Of a stretch of 64,000 bases of DNA, positions 10,901 to 23,965 are shown in pieces (the first letter of the stretch is position 1; each line of letters starts with the position of its first letter). The stretch lies in contig CM041197.1 in the NCBI GenBank assembly GCA_023078555.1, positions 8,526,842-8,590,841 of the forward strand, given 5' to 3'. The translations under genes and the position numbers were made by a program. Origin of the DNA: Ulva prolifera. Taxonomy: Eukaryota; Chlorophyta; Ulvophyceae; Ulvales; Ulvaceae. The notes under the pieces are model-generated. The model was given only the letters and a program-made list of their open reading frames with translations. It was not told the origin of the DNA and searched no databases.

Positions 10901-13900
10901 GCACTGCAGCTGCTGTGTGGAGTCTGGCGCACCCAGGGCTGCTGTGGGAGCCAACACCACGAGGGCCGCATGATGAAGGTTTCTCATGTCACATGGGTCT
11001 TGTGGTATGGCAGAGCCGTACGGCAGGTTCCGCTAGTGCAAGCGCAACTGCGCCGGGCACCACTGCTGCCACCATGCCTAAGGACACGACGCGTTCCGAG
11101 TCTCATGCATGCCTTCTGAAAAGTGTCTGATCGGGCACACAAAACCTGTAACGCATCAGCATCATCGCACGGGGGGATCTACCACAGCCACCCCTGAGCC
11201 ATACTTCAACCCCGCTGCCCCCGTAGCCACACACGCAGCCAGAAAGCACCCTCCCTCCTACAGGAAATACATGGCCAGAGGTAACGAGAGGCCCCGACAC
11301 GCACCTCTGGAGTTTCCTCAGCTCCGAGCGTGCCGTCAAAATCGTCGGCCTTGCCGCCAGCGGCGCAGCCGGCAGATGCGGCGCCGCCCGGGCGTGGCGG
11401 CGCGCCGCTGGCGGCACTGGTGATCAGCTCTGAGAACAGGCGGGCAATCCGTTTGCCCTGCCGCGCCGCGGGGCCGTCGGTCATCCCCCGCGCCATCCGC
11501 GCACTGACACCCTGCACCGCATGCATGCATGTCTACACCGGCTTTCCATCCGCCGGCAAACTCTGTGGGGACAGTGGTGTGTCGGTGTACTGCTTCACTC
11601 TTTCGTGCAAGGCTGTAGAGGCAGGCGGAACCTCGCGGCATGGAGATGACACACTTCGGCACAGATTTCTGCATGGCAGTGCATGGCATGTCGCCTGTAG
11701 AAGGCCTTGGATTCCCGGACCTCACCACCGTTGCCTATGCTTGTCTATGATTCTGCATCGCCCATTCTCTAGCGACACAGCTTGGCAAACATGTGACTAT
11801 GCGCCGGCGCTTGAGGGTGTTGGACGTTCGGGTGGTTCATGATGCTGGTTCTTTCAAGCTAATCAGGTGAAGGTTCTTGTAAAGGACCGTCGCATGTGTT
11901 GGGTCTGTAACGAGGTTTCAACAGGGGAGGGGGGCCTAGCGTGCATAAGGCTGCGGCTGTGTCGGTAGACCGCGGTAGCGCACCTGGAGGACGCTCCGCA
12001 CCAAGCTCCCGCTGCGGTCCACGCCAGCGTTGCCGGCGGCGGCAAGCAGCAGGAGCAGCAGGCACGTCAGCGCGGCCTGCGCCGGCGGCGGGTCAGCGGC
12101 GCCGAGGGCCCCTGATGCCGCCGCCCAAGCTGCGGCAGTCCCCTCAGCCACCTGCAGCGCTAGGCTCGCCGGCGGCGGCTCGGCGCCTGCGGCGGGGGGG
12201 CTGGGAACGGCGGAACAGGTTTCGGAGCATAAGGACGGCAGCGCAGGGGCTGCGGTGGTGATGGCGCCGCTGAGGGCGATCGCTTCAAGCGTGTCTGCAT
12301 CGAGAGTGTCCCAGGCTGTGCAAGAGCGGCGGGGAATGGCGCCGTGGGGCGTCGGTAGGGGCTGCTGCAGGATCACCTGTACTGGGATTTGTCCACGTCT
12401 GCTGCTTGTAAACACATCCACGATGCGTTTGTGCTCATACATGACCATCGAGAGACTTCAGGAATCACTTCCACAAATCAGCTTCCATACAAGCACCCTC
12501 TCAATGCCGCACCCCAGCAGTCGCACTCCGCAGCACCAGCGCCGGATGCGGCAGCGATAACCGGCCAGAAGTAGCAGCGGCAGCAGAAGGAATCATGGCA
12601 GCAGTCGTGGACCACCGAGCAGCCCCCGCCGTGGTCGCTGACGCAGTGAAAGCAGCTATGGCTGTGGGGGCAGCAGCACAAGCAGGAGGGAGCTGGAAGA
12701 GCAGGGGGGGGGGGGGGGGACGCGCCTGTAGCAGCGCAAGCTGTGCTTGCGGCGGCATCGGCATGCCGACTGGCCGCGTCTGCAGCTGCAGCAGGAACGC
12801 GGCGTGCTGCGCCTGCGGCAGCGCACGCGCCGTGCCGTCCCGCCACAGCATTCCCAGCACGTCCACTGCGTCCCCCTCCTCCGTGCGCCGCGGCAGAGCT
12901 GCATTGTCCGCCGCATGCATGAGCAGCGCACGCCACAGCCGTTCATGCACGCCGGTATCCGAAATCCCTGCAATTGATGCGGCGACACATGCCGCGGCTC
13001 CGCAAGGACGAGCCGGGGCGTGCGTGTCAGATGTGGCGCCACTGACCCCGACGCCACCGTGACCGCTTGTATCGCGGCTTTCCGTGGCGCACAGCGTATG
13101 CATGCACCAGCGCGCGGCGACATCAGCATGGCCGCGGCGTGTCCCTACAGAGAGCAGCGCACTCAAGCCACACACAGCCGCCTCAAATGGACACTGCGCA
13201 TCCCCCCCACCGCTTCGTATCGCCATGCTCGTGTCCTGATGTGCCGTGTCGGATTCAGCCTGGCTGGGAGGCACAGACGTGCAGCGCGGCTCCGCGCCGA
13301 CTCGCACGGAATCGGCACTGTTGCCTGGAGGACCGCCACGGGAGTGGCTCCGCGTCTGTTGCCCAGCGCGCTTCGTGCCATCCACGCCCGACGGTGCACG
13401 GTCGTCTGGGCGTGCAGCCGCAGCCTGCAGGGGGGCCGCAGGTCGGGCCGCTGCCGCAGCTGCCGAGGAGGCTGTGGGCGCGTCACACCGCGTGGCAGCG
13501 GCCGCGGCGCAGGCGTCGCTGAGGAGGTGCGGGAGCAGCTGCGGCACGCGCAGCAGCGGGGGGCGGGTGGCGCAAGCTGCGGCGGCGACGTCGGGCAGGC
13601 CAAGCAGGCGCGAGCACTGCGCATGCATGCGTGCGGCCATGCCGCGCAACTGCGCGGCGGCGTTGGGACTGGGGCGGCTCGGGAGCGGGTGGCCAGAGGC
13701 TGCGGCTCCCGACCGGTGCCAAGGCCCGGAGTCGTCAGGACAGGGTTTCGGGTCATCATGGGCGGGGGCGGGGGGGCGCGGGGGGGCCGAGAGCAGGAAG
13801 GCTTCTTGAATGAGTTGTTGGTAGAGCGGGCGGGAGGCGGCAAGGGGCTGCTCGGCAGCTGGGAGGAGAGTGGCTTGGGGGCGCTGCATGTGTGAAAGTT

Positions 13901-14877
13901 TTGCTAAGGGGGCTACTTGCTGCGCGCGGTGCCGGGCTGAGGCGCCGAAATGGGGATGTGTGGAGTTGACAACTGCCCTCTCAGATGCGGTCACGCACAG
14001 GTAAGGTGGTGTGCCATGCAGATGCTGTTGGGGTGGCCGGGTGCCATTCATTTGGTGGGAGCAGCACCTCAGATCGCCCTGCCAGCTCTGCCTGGGCTGT
14101 CGCTGAACCATCCGGCAACAGGGACGCAATCTTGATGGGCGCCGCAGTAATGCGAGCCATGAGTAAATCAGCCACGAAATGAGCAAGGGCAGACTGGACG
14201 ATGACTGTTGTTTTGCGCTGGCTGATGAAAATCTCCTCCTGCTGTGCATCGCGCGGCGCTGCTGCGCCGGCGGATTCACCTGCTGCAGCCTGTGTGCTGA
14301 CGTGTGTCGGGGCTGATACTAGAGAGAGATGACTGGCAAGTGAAGAGAGAGTTGCTGTGCCTGGGCTTGCAAGTAGCAAGGCTATGAAGTTTTGGTGTTG
14401 AGCAACGGTCAGCTGAGGCCCGATCAGCACGAACGAATCCAGAAGGTAGGTCATGACAGAGGGCAGGTTATCGCACAGTGACGGCAGTAGAGCCTGCAGC
14501 AGTCCAGACGCATTGGTTGACATGACAAAGCATGAACGAGGTGGCCTCGAGGATACAATACAAGCCAAACGAAGAAGGCTCACCTGTTGTAGGCCGTCGC
14601 TACAATCAGATGGGCTCCACAACGTAGACAGACATGTGTATATTTTGTCCACGATCTGCTGTGAGCGGGACCTGTTTGACGGAGCGTCTCCGTTGCTCCT
14701 CACGACAGTCTCGACATGCGTGCAACGATCAGCAGGGCCCAGGAGCTTCACAGTCATTGCAATGCATGCGACGACATCTGAAAATTCTGTTGCATCCCTC
14801 AACCTGTCGGGCTGGCCTGCAAGTCGTCTGAGCAAGCTGCTCAAGGCACTGCATGCCGTGAGCAAGTCACTGGGCAT
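7922..14877 (-). CDS. TEL2/TELO2 homologue, cochaperone for PIKK kinases
   Basis: TEL2 forms the TTT complex that stabilises ATM, ATR, mTOR and related kinases. Exons on the minus strand: 14877-13999; 13883 to about 12.7-12.8 kb (end unresolved); 12376-11984; 11511-11305; 10782-10436; 10115-9805; 9381-9161; 8844-8737; 8329 to about 8109. Except for the unresolved end of exon 2, junction phases agree. Family matches lie in the last five exons: an acidic stretch (DSDDSDASSE), then RPVQLHTLAAAMRD, the helix pair APELLRTLIYSPPPEW, SQRLLVLDGLCAAAHELAG, TRVWG...NRFAAAALPW, VVFGRLLTTLGTFCHCA and EHPDAYVRKSALVATAELL. These follow the order of the TELO2 C-terminal domain. Exons 1-2 are Ala-rich and helical, plausible as the N-terminal solenoid but not diagnostic. 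Roughly 1,250-1,300 residues, longer than yeast or human. Start codon and last exon are uncertain: readthrough would stop at 7922, or a GTGCGC donor at 8108 leads to an unseen exon. Confidence 0.85.
8673..8730. repeat. G-rich homopolymer tracts in a TEL2 intron
   Basis: Runs of up to 18 G on the plus strand lie between TEL2 exons 8 and 9. Read in the gene's direction they are C runs downstream of the donor of exon 8. Length may be unreliable in sequencing. Confidence 0.8.
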
Positions 14878-17579
14878 CCCTGATCACTTACGGATGTTAT
14901 TCAAGACCGGGAAGACACGGATGTAGCTCAACTGAGGACCGCACGCAAAGTGCAATTGCAACGGCGCAAACACCGTACGCTTCAAGTCCGCAAGGCGCAG
15001 TGCCAACACGTCTCTCGTGACGGGGGCCTGGGCCAAGTAGACGTGCTGGACATACGGAATTAGACAGCAGATTTAGATATTCAAGATTGTGCTCATTTGA
15101 TTGATCGTGCAGGTGCCACCTGTGTCGGGCCATATCCACTTCCCCGGCTACAAAGTGGCTCAGGGGCCCCGCCACAGCTTCCTGCTTCCCCGGTAAGCCC
15201 TGTACACAACGCACTTTTGTCAATGTTGCAAGTACCCGACCTTACCTACCATCATGGCATGCTAGAATGTTGTCCTCATGTTGAGCAATGTGTTGAGGGT
15301 TCATGCAGCACTGAGGAAGCTCATGAGCTGCATGAACTCTAGAGCTCAACACGTGCACATTGCTGCAGCACCGCTGCGGTGGTGCAAAGTAAAGTAAAGT
15401 AAAAGTGTCATGAGCAACCACGGAAGTGCCCAGGAAGCATGGACAAATAAAGTCAGACAGCGCCCACACCCCACAACATGATTAGCCTGTCCACAGGACC
15501 TCAAAATGAACATATCTGCGTGCAGTAACTCCACATTAGCGGCACACCCTCTGGCTTCGCCATGCAGCACAAGGCAGTGTGGGTTTTGCGTGCGGTGGAC
15601 GCATCTGTGGCGTGGCTGCGATGGACCGGGATGCTGGTTGTGTTTTTGTGCTAGCTGCTTGCTTGTTTTGCGGTGCTGCCCGCCTTGCCGCCCTTACCCG
15701 GCCCTGGCCACAAACATGCACAAGGCAGCAAGCAGAGGACTTACTGGACCGCACTCTCTGCTTGCCTGCGGGTAAGTAGCCACAATTTTCCCAGCGCTGG
15801 GTCACTTGCCTGGCAGAAGAAGAAAAAACCAAGTGGATGGCTGCTGGGGGCGGAGGTTGTCTGTGCATGCTGCCGCGAGATGGCTGGCCGGGTCCTTCGC
15901 CACAGGCCGTGGCATACTGTTGCAATCCAGCGATATGACTGCCATGCCGCTGGACTTTCACGCGTGCGGGCGACTAGACCTTCAGTGCTGGCGGAAGACA
16001 GAAATGCGTGCCAATGTTGCCACACACACACACCATGTGGACCGTTACCGTGCTGCATTCTGCACCGTGGCCATGCCTGTTGTCCCCATGTGGATGTCAA
16101 CAAATCCTCAGCAAATGCAAGAGGGCTATGTGAGGGCGCTGTCAGGCTGCTGTAAGGACTCCTTATGCCGGCTAGTGAGGGCTGTACATGCGCTGTGGGT
16201 ATCTCTGAGATAGGGGGCATATGCAGCTACTGGACAGTATATCTGGATGTACTTTGCCGTATCGTGTAGGCCAATGTACGACTCCAAATGAACAGGATCA
16301 CATGCAGTTACTGTAGCAGTTGGCTGTCGTGTTGCCACGCCGGGCAGCCCAAGCTGTGCTACAGAGACCTTGATGGTGGTGACCAGCACTGTTGGGCACA
16401 TAGACCAAATCCGAAGTGCTTTATGGATAGCAGCCGCAAAGTTGCTGCTAGGCGACCCAAAGCTGGTGACTAGGGGAAATCGACTGTGCGGGCTCGCTGC
16501 GACATCGCTGCAGCACACAACCTGGTGGAAAAACACGCCCCCCCCAGTCGGGCGTCACCGGGGCCAGGTGCGTGTATCTGTTCCCAATGCTATGCAGAGC
16601 AGCAGTGGCGTTGGTGGTGTAGGTGTTACACGGATAAAGGCGGCGCGGCAGGCAGCACCGCGAAACCAACACGCATCGCACGAACGTGACCATCAGCCAG
16701 GGCCACTGCACCCATGTGACATAGGCTATAGGTCGTGTGGAGCATAGGCTATAGGTCACAGCCGCGACCAGCACACAGTGGACCCACGGGCGCCCCCATC
16801 CACCAGCACCAACACCCAGACCGCCACACACACCACCACACACACCCAAACCGCACCCCACACCCCGAGGCGGTGCAGGTGCAGGTGTCAACTGTGGCCT
16901 TGGGTGTGGGGGTGTACACATCTAGCCATACAGTTTCACAGACCATGCCTGTCAACCGAGGAAATGACACACCTGCCAGTGGTTGGCAGGTGCATGCTGG
17001 TAGTTGCCACAGCATGGCTGCACATCTTTGCACTGTGAATTGTACACTGTGCAAGGTGCTGGGGACCAAGCTTGAAGGGGGAAGATACTCCAAGCTGCTG
17101 CAGGATGTGCAACTGCCTGGAATGAAATAAGATTACACGAGGGTGTAGAATCCTGTGACCTGTACCTGGCTGCCAATACAATGGTACTTGAATGCTGTAT
17201 GGCCTGAGTTCCGAGGTTCACTGGGCTGCTGGCTGCAGCGCAGGCTTCCACAGTCTCAAGTGGCTCTGCAGTCTGCACTGTGTGGCAAGCACAATGAAGG
17301 GTAGGCTGGGCATGTCAGACTGAGAGGCGCAAGTATGACAGACTTGGTGCCATGCTGGCAGACTGAGTCTGTGCAAGGGAATATGTTCTGATGCCCGCTG
17401 CACATGGGGTGCCAGTTGAAATGGGACTTTCTTGCACAGGCAGATTCCCCACAGCTCCATCGTGTGCCATTTTCCAAACTGCCACGGCACAAACACATGA
17501 CCTGGGTCCTCCTATCACCCACCACAGCACTGGAAAGGGATTGGCAATTTGCACATGTTTGGGAGACTGCGTCTGCACC
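14878..17579. other. Gene-poor interval upstream of TEL2
   Basis: No exon with a recognisable domain was found. A GTAAGT at about 14896 on the minus strand could be the donor of an unseen first TEL2 exon. 15387-15402 is an isolated (GTAAA)n tail of the SINE-like family. 15920-15953 is a diverged member of the palindromic family (TGCAATCCAGCGATATGACT). 16793-16870 is CA/CCA-rich low complexity. Confidence 0.45.
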
Positions 17580-17903
17580 TCAAGCAGTCGCAACCTTTGA
17601 AGCCATAGCTACGACAGCATTACGACGATAGTGTGTTGCAGACTTTTGCAGTGCAGTTTCTCGCAAGTCCTGCTCTGCATGGTATCTCTGAGGTAGCACC
17701 TGCCGCGCCTGTTCCAGACACCCAAGATACGTCATCATAGCCTCCTCGCATGCTCCCAGACTAGCACACAAGAGCAAAATCTGTCTGTGCTGGAGTCTTT
17801 GCTGTCCTGGAATGCGGACATGTATTCCCTGCTGTATTGGAGCAGAGCAACCGTTTGTCTGGTAGGCTTCGCGAATGGTCGCGGCCATCATCGCAGTTGA
17901 CAT
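17580..17903 (-). CDS. Hypothetical small helical protein
   Basis: An ORF of 107 residues beginning MSTAMMAATIREAY and ending at a stop at 17580. Composition is balanced and helix-favouring, with a segment (about 48-90) rich in Leu, Ala, Glu and Gln and none of the Cys/His/Arg bias of the shadow ORFs here. It is the only coding-like reading in this interval. The frame stays open upstream of this ATG, so it may instead be the last exon of a longer gene. It is divergent from the sulfotransferase starting at 18507, with about 600 bp between. No family recognised. Confidence 0.35.
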   Translation of the reverse strand: MSTAMMAATIREAYQTNGCSAPIQQGIHVRIPGQQRLQHRQILLLCASLGACEEAMMTYLGCLEQARQVLPQRYHAEQDLRETALQKSATHYRRNAVVAMASKVATA

Positions 17904-18506
17904 GTTAACAGTGCGCGTGTTCAGGATATGGGCGGCTTTAGTAAGGTTTGAATGGCGCCGGGCGCCGATCCATGTCCGCATGCATACATGCAAGCCAAGC
18001 CACTCGCAGGGCACCTAGCAGACAGCACGTGCTGCATGCCTGCATGTACGCATCCATGGCGATCAGGATATCTACCTCACTTGTTAACTTCGTTTCGCAG
18101 CGTGTCCATTCGGTGGTGAGATCGTCGTTACGCGTGCATGATCGGCTGCACTCGCATCGATCTACCAATGACCGGCACTTGGTGTCCGAGGATATTCAAG
18201 CGCCATGCTGCGCACATACTCTCTCTATCTCTCGGAACGTCAAGTTCGTAGCTGCAATGTCGGCCGATACCGAGTGCATGGATCAGTCTTGCAAGACCTT
18301 TGGATGGACGTTGAAGCTAGGAATCGGAGTCCTGAAACTCTACGCTGCGTTCAAACAGCAGCATCTAACCATTGCCGTTGTTGCAGCTGAATGATGCCTG
18401 GGGCTGCGTTGGCTTGTGCAGTACTGCGTCCCTTGCAAACCCCTTCAAGAGCTGTCCTGCCAGGGAACCCCAACGTGCAGTCCCACCTGTGCACCAAAAT
18501 CAAGGC

Positions 18507-21416
18507 ATGTTGACGTTGGACTGGTCATGCCGCTCGTGGCTTGGAGTACCTGCACTAGTATGTCTCGTGGCGATGTCGAGTGTCGTACGCTTGGTTTCTG
18601 CCGTGGACACTGACCTGATTGCAAAGCGGCAAGGCGTAAAGACGATCATCTCCGCTCATAAGAAAGCTCAAGCGTATGTTGAGGCTGCGCTGGGCGACCA
18701 TGCGAGCCTAGAAGACATGGTGTGCAGCAGGCCTGCTGTGGCTGGCTTCGTCACCAAGAATCCCAGCGTTCATCTCTCCCCAACTGTCAAAGACAGATCA
18801 GGTGTTCAAAGTTTCCTTCAAGAGGGCGTTCCCATATATGATGCCTGTCAGGTGGGCGTCTGGTCACTCCTCGCACTGCAGTATGTAGGCCAACTGTGCA
18901 CGTGCCCAGCTGTAAGGCTGTTTCGAGAGCGAGGAAGCCCTCGTTTGAACAACCCCACATACCGCGCAGGCTTTGCTTTGACTCGTTTGTCGCGGTCGCG
19001 TGTCGCCTACCACGTCCTCAGCGGGACGCAATGGCAACGTATCCACTGTCTGTACAGTGTGCGTTCGATCACGCACGCCCGTTTCCCTCGCAGCTCCCAC
19101 GCCGGTGCACAGCCATTCGAGCCCAACGCCAAGTACAGCACGACTCGTTTGCCTTGGTCAGCACCCAACTTGGACACCCCTATTGTTTTAGTATCCAAGG
19201 TTATGGCATGCCCTTGCACTCCCTTGCAGCAACAGCACGCAGTATGGCTGCAATGGGTGCATCTTTACCAGCTGGACTTGAGCCTCAGAACATGAATTGG
19301 ATTTTTCTCTGCAGAAAGCGCAGCCAGAGAGGCTACACCTTGGACCAACTCCCAAGGCTTGCTGCATTTTCTGACCGTAACTGCCATGCTGCAGGTCTAT
19401 GTGAGCGACACGTGGCAGTTCATATACATACGCCAGCCAAAAGCATCATCTTCGTCGATGCTGCATACCATCCGCAATCAGCTCTGTGGTGGCACATGCA
19501 AGCCGCCCCACTTCTACCAAGAGCATGACAAGGCCAAGTTCGAGGCCAAGTGGGCATCGTACTTCGTCTTCACTGTCGTCCGGAATCCGTGGACAAGAGC
19601 TCTGAGTGCATATTCCATGTTCAATCGAGGCGTTCTCTTCCAGTACGCTCCAGCCAATGAGCCCTCTGAGCTCAGCCATTGCCGTCTCATCTGCATTCTG
19701 GCTGAGCATATGCTGCAGCAACGCTGCAGTCCTGACATCAATTTCAAGGATGTACCCAACCTAATGGCACTGTGTCTGTTCAGTTGCAGGACTTCTGCAG
19801 CTGAATTGTGCACATATACATCTTTTCTAAGCAGAAATGTGCATGAGACCATGTATGTACATGATGAAGCAGCCAGAGGTCAGCTTCATGTCGCATTGTT
19901 ACCCCCAGCACTTTGACCCCCACGTGTATGCTGGTGCTGACAATGTTCACAAAGATCTGCCGTAACGAAGGTGGACATAGCTGCGCAAGCATGCGTGCAT
20001 CCATGGCTACATTGACTTTTACTGTTTGTCACTTGTCACTTGGCACTGGAGGAGGCTCTGGCCCATGATGTGCTCATGTATTTCATGGGTACCTTGCAGT
20101 TAGCTCACCTTGGCCACTGGCCATGGCTATCTACAGCAGCGTGCCCTTGCATAAGATTGCTAGCAGCACTGACAGCTGAAGCAATCTGTGCTTAGCTCTG
20201 TTCACACGCCTCAAAATCACACTGGTTTGCAACTCACACAAGCCTGCTGCGACTGTGAGCATCACCCGCCACCAGGTCATGGAATCACCAAACCATCACG
20301 CAGCTCATCTGCAAGGAAATGCCAGCCGCAGGCATGGCTAACAACGTCCTGTTTACGTTGCAGCTTGAATGTCACATATAAGGAGCCGCTAGCTGAAGCT
20401 AGACCCACACGCATGCACTGCTCTGATCAATCTCGCCTCCTGTGTTAAAAGGGCGCAGTCGGACGAGCAGATAGCACAGTGATTCAGCACAACCTAGCCA
20501 CATCATGCTGCCAGCCAACCCAAAGCACCGCAGCCAGTCCACACCATCCTCATTCCTTCTGTGCACTGTTTGTGTAAAGCAGAAGAATCACTTGATGCTA
20601 CTAGTGACACGACGATGACGGACAGCAATAGGCCTTGTCAAAGGGCTGTGTGGATCCAGCAGACCAGTCAACACCGGATCACTGCAGTGTTTGGTCCTCA
20701 AGAGGTTGCCAGAGCCTGGCCGCCATGCCAGATCAAACACTACTCTTAACCAACACAGCGATGGCGTGATGCAGAAACAAGCAGTCCACCATGTCCCTCA
20801 CGGGCGTGTCCACAGGCATGCTCACTTGCAGCTCATTGCCCTCACAAATACCCAAGTAGTCTCCACCTGCACATGCATGCCCACGTCCGCATGCCCCACA
20901 TGCGCATGCAAACATGGCTGTGGACTTGATGCAGTCACCGGTTTGTGCAGGACGGGGCCTGGCGGGTTTGACGGCCCCCCGGGGGCGCACTGCGGCCTCC
21001 CATTCCTCCACTTCACAGAGGACGTCTTTTCTATGCGCAACGTCTGCAATCTGAACGGCTGCTGCGCCTACATCGCGCGCACCTCCCGCTGGGTTCCCAA
21101 CTTTGTCGACGTCCACGTCGCCGACCACGGCCACTGCATGTTCCTGCCCGGCGGCGAGCCCCTCGTGGACTACATCGGCGTGTCGGAGGCCTTTGACGAT
21201 TCGTGGGCGGACATCGTCGGCGAGATCAACCGCCGCGTCGGCACCGCGTTTGTCGCGGCGCCGACGAAGAGCATGAACGGCCGCGTCGACTCCGGCACGG
21301 GCGCATCGGAGCACTCGTGCAGCGGCGCGCGCGTGCTGCAGTACTTCAACGACACAACGGCGCGCAACATCGCACGGCAGTTTGCGCTCGACATCGTGCG
21401 CCTTGGCTACCTCTAG
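18507..21416 (+). CDS. Sulfotransferase (Sulfotransfer_2-like), multi-exon
   Basis: Likely transfers sulfate from PAPS to a glycan in the Golgi. Exon 1 (18507-18851) encodes an N-terminal hydrophobic signal or anchor (about 9-32, ending VRLVSA). Exon 2 starts at 19395; the phase-0 junction GTGGGC...GCAG agrees. It carries the 5'-phosphosulfate-binding loop FIYIRQPKASSSSM and the 3'-phosphate motif FTVVRNPWTRALSAYSMF, which together define the fold. A third piece in a different frame (about 19835-19923, KQPEVSFMSHCYPQHFDP) is a probable exon. The last exon (about 20.9 kb to the stop at 21416) contains CMFLPGGEPLVDYIGVSEAF, DDSWADIVGEIN and ends YFNDTTARNIARQFALDIV, matching the C-terminal part of the family. 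Boundaries between 19.64 and 20.94 kb are not resolved, so two adjacent genes cannot be fully excluded. Confidence 0.75.
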
Positions 21417-22768
21417 GCGAGCTCTATTGTACCCTCCAAGGAGCAACCGCATAGGAGCGCACTTATCCCCTGGACGCTTGAAGAGGCTCTTTCCCTGGGA
21501 CACTTGAAGCAGTCCACGAATTGTAGAGCGCCAGTGGTAGGCCACTGACACCTGTGGGTCCAGGAATGCCGCTTGATGTGCAAGAGGGTGGCTACAAGGG
21601 GCACATTGTGGCTGATGGGCAGATCTATGCACCAGGAGCGTAGAGTGCGTCTGACCGCTGGCAGGGCTAGGCACGGGGGGAACTGGACGTCCTGGAGCGG
21701 GCGGACCTTCGGGGAGATCTCCCACGATAGGTTGCCGGCGCAAGCGCATTTGATGCTCGCCGCTGCGCGGTGCTGGCCCACGGCTGTCATCGCGATCCTG
21801 CACGCCTGGGAACAACTGGATCTGCTGTCTCAGGAGCAGTCGGACGGCCAAACACTGCATGCGCGTGGGTGAATGCATGCTTGTGGATCTATGTACGCAT
21901 GACCGCCTCGCTCATGCTGCATCTGGCAGAGTGCGCCACACTTGGTGGCCACCGGTGGGCCACACAGGTGGGTGGTGCTAGCAGTGCTCTTTACAGGTCG
22001 GCCAGTGATGCCAGCAGTGGCCACGTGCTGGTAGAGACCCTGGGAAATGAAGGGCACCTGCACAACGGCACAGGCACAGTTTATGGAGCTCTGGGGGATA
22101 GTGCTGCGCGGGTAGAGATTGACATACCATTCTACTACTGATGCATGAGCATGAGTGGCTGAAGAGGTTGGGGCAACGTTTCTAGCAGTGGGGTTGCAGG
22201 GGGTTGCAACTTTCAGCCGGTGCTGCAAAGAGAGAATGTCGTATCATCGCGACAATATAAGTTCAAGATCGAGACCAAGAGGAGCCCCCGGGAGGGAGGG
22301 TGGCCGGGTCAAGAGGCGGGCTGAGGTGAACTCTTGGGGCCGCATTTTTCAGTTCACACCCGGGATCCCATGCGCTGTTCGCAATTTGTTGCAGGGCCCG
22401 CTGAGCCAAGACTGGTGAGCAGGGCTTGGCGAGCGGATGTATGTTCGTGACAATGGAAGGCAGAGACTGGACATCGAGGCAGCGCCCGTCTCACACAAAT
22501 AAGCTATATAACATGATTGATGGTGTGATGATATGTGTATATGGGCGTAGGCGTTTGCAATGCACAGGGTCTGGGGTTAGTGGAGGTCAGCGGCCCTGAA
22601 ATTGCAACCGACACAACGGCGACTCGGGCACTCACGTGGTTTGGGTCTGGTGTGCAGCACAAGCACTGCAGCGCCTGGTTGTTGTCCAGCAAGTTTACAG
22701 GTTCCTTAGGAACTAGACAAACTGATGTTCAGAGGTGTTGGTCGATGTTGCATTGACGGTGAACACGT
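21417..22768. other. Possible terminal exon near 22000-22141; otherwise unassigned
   Basis: The plus frame ending at 22141 reads GHVLVETLGNEGHLHNGTG... and ends IDIPFYY, which looks coding, but I could not link it to upstream exons. On the minus strand 21413-21790 is also open with protein-like composition. The two cannot be separated by eye. Confidence 0.25.
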
Positions 22769-23596
22769 ATGTGTCACACTCGTGACGCTGCAGCTTGGCT
22801 GGTCCATGGCCCAGGAGACTCGAAGACCTGGCACAGGCTCTGGTGGCACAGGTGTCCGGTGTTACTAAGGAACACGCAATGGCAAGCAGTAACTGCCTTT
22901 TGCACCTGCATGTTGCTGCAATGCACTCCACGCCATGCCGACATCACTGCATTTGTCAGCATCATTTGGGAGGACAGTACACCTATGGGGTTTACTTTCC
23001 TGCATGGCTTGTGCAGGTCACTCATGGAGGAAAGTAAAAGCTACACATGGATGCGTCGCACATCAGCCTCTGCAATGGTGGTATCGACCCAGAATGCAGC
23101 AAACTGCAGTCATGACCATGCAGCCATATCCGTGGCATGGCTAGTACATCTGATTGACTACTTGCATTGCAGAGCCTACATTGTTGATCAGACCCACGAA
23201 GGGCACACGGTTTGGAGCATTTCTATTTGTGGACCCAGGCCCAGACGCATCACACTGGACACGATGAAGGTTTGCCCATGTGCCGGGCTGCAAACTGTGC
23301 TTACCATCTCGGATGCCACAACAAGGCTCACCGTGATCATATCTAATTACAGAGGGGGTACATTGTGTAGGACAAGTATTGCAACAGCTGAGGTCCAGCG
23401 ACTGTTCTCGATGCTAGCAGATCGCTGGGACGTGCTATTCGGTGGTCACCAACAAAAGAATGGACACAGAAAGCGCAACATATTGTCGAGCCTATCTCTT
23501 GTCAAGCCTACGACTGCATCATTTACAGCTGTCCCGCTGCGCGCAAGCAGTGGACACCTGCACCTCGTTGGAGCGTCCAGAAGCGTCAAATGCTGA
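22769..23596 (+). CDS. Hypothetical ORF, 275 codons
   Basis: A long uninterrupted plus-strand frame without low-complexity bias. The stretch around residues 130-220 (AYIVDQTHEGHTVWSISI, then RRITLDTMK) has alternating hydrophobic residues typical of beta structure, but no family is recognised. Several internal GT/AG pairs could make it only partly exonic. It ends about 370 bp before RPB9. Confidence 0.3.
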   Translation: MCHTRDAAAWLVHGPGDSKTWHRLWWHRCPVLLRNTQWQAVTAFCTCMLLQCTPRHADITAFVSIIWEDSTPMGFTFLHGLCRSLMEESKSYTWMRRTSASAMVVSTQNAANCSHDHAAISVAWLVHLIDYLHCRAYIVDQTHEGHTVWSISICGPRPRRITLDTMKVCPCAGLQTVLTISDATTRLTVIISNYRGGTLCRTSIATAEVQRLFSMLADRWDVLFGGHQQKNGHRKRNILSSLSLVKPTTASFTAVPLRASSGHLHLVGASRSVKC

Positions 23597-23659
23597 CGCC
23601 TGCGAGGCTGATTCACATAAAAACATTTTGCGCCACATGCTGACGCCTGCGAGGCTGAT
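23591..23659. repeat. 22-bp direct repeat
   Basis: TGCTGACGCCTGCGAGGCTG followed by AT occurs at 23591-23612 and again at 23638-23659, 47 bp apart. Confidence 0.85.
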
Positions 23660-23965
23660 GCCGCATCGATGGCAGAGACCAATACGATGGCAATCAGGTC
23701 CCCTGCAGTCAGGTGCTGCATGAGACGTGTCCGCTGCAGACGTGTCGACAGGCTCCTCAATAGATATCAGTCGGGTGGCATGTGACCCAGGCAGCGCCGC
23801 TGTGCAGAGCGAGGCAGCAACGACGTTTGTGTGAAGATCAACAAATTGCATGCTATTTTTTCCCGCGTTTTCGCCGAAACAGTGCCTGGACTTTGCGTCG
23901 CCACATTGCACAGCGGCGTGTGCACCGCCTCGGCATCTGCCAGGCTTGCGCAGCGAATAGACAGC

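Noticed and set aside
20733-21878. 381-codon minus ORF
   Set aside because: Most of it lies opposite the last sulfotransferase exon, which has recognisable motifs; it is an antisense shadow.
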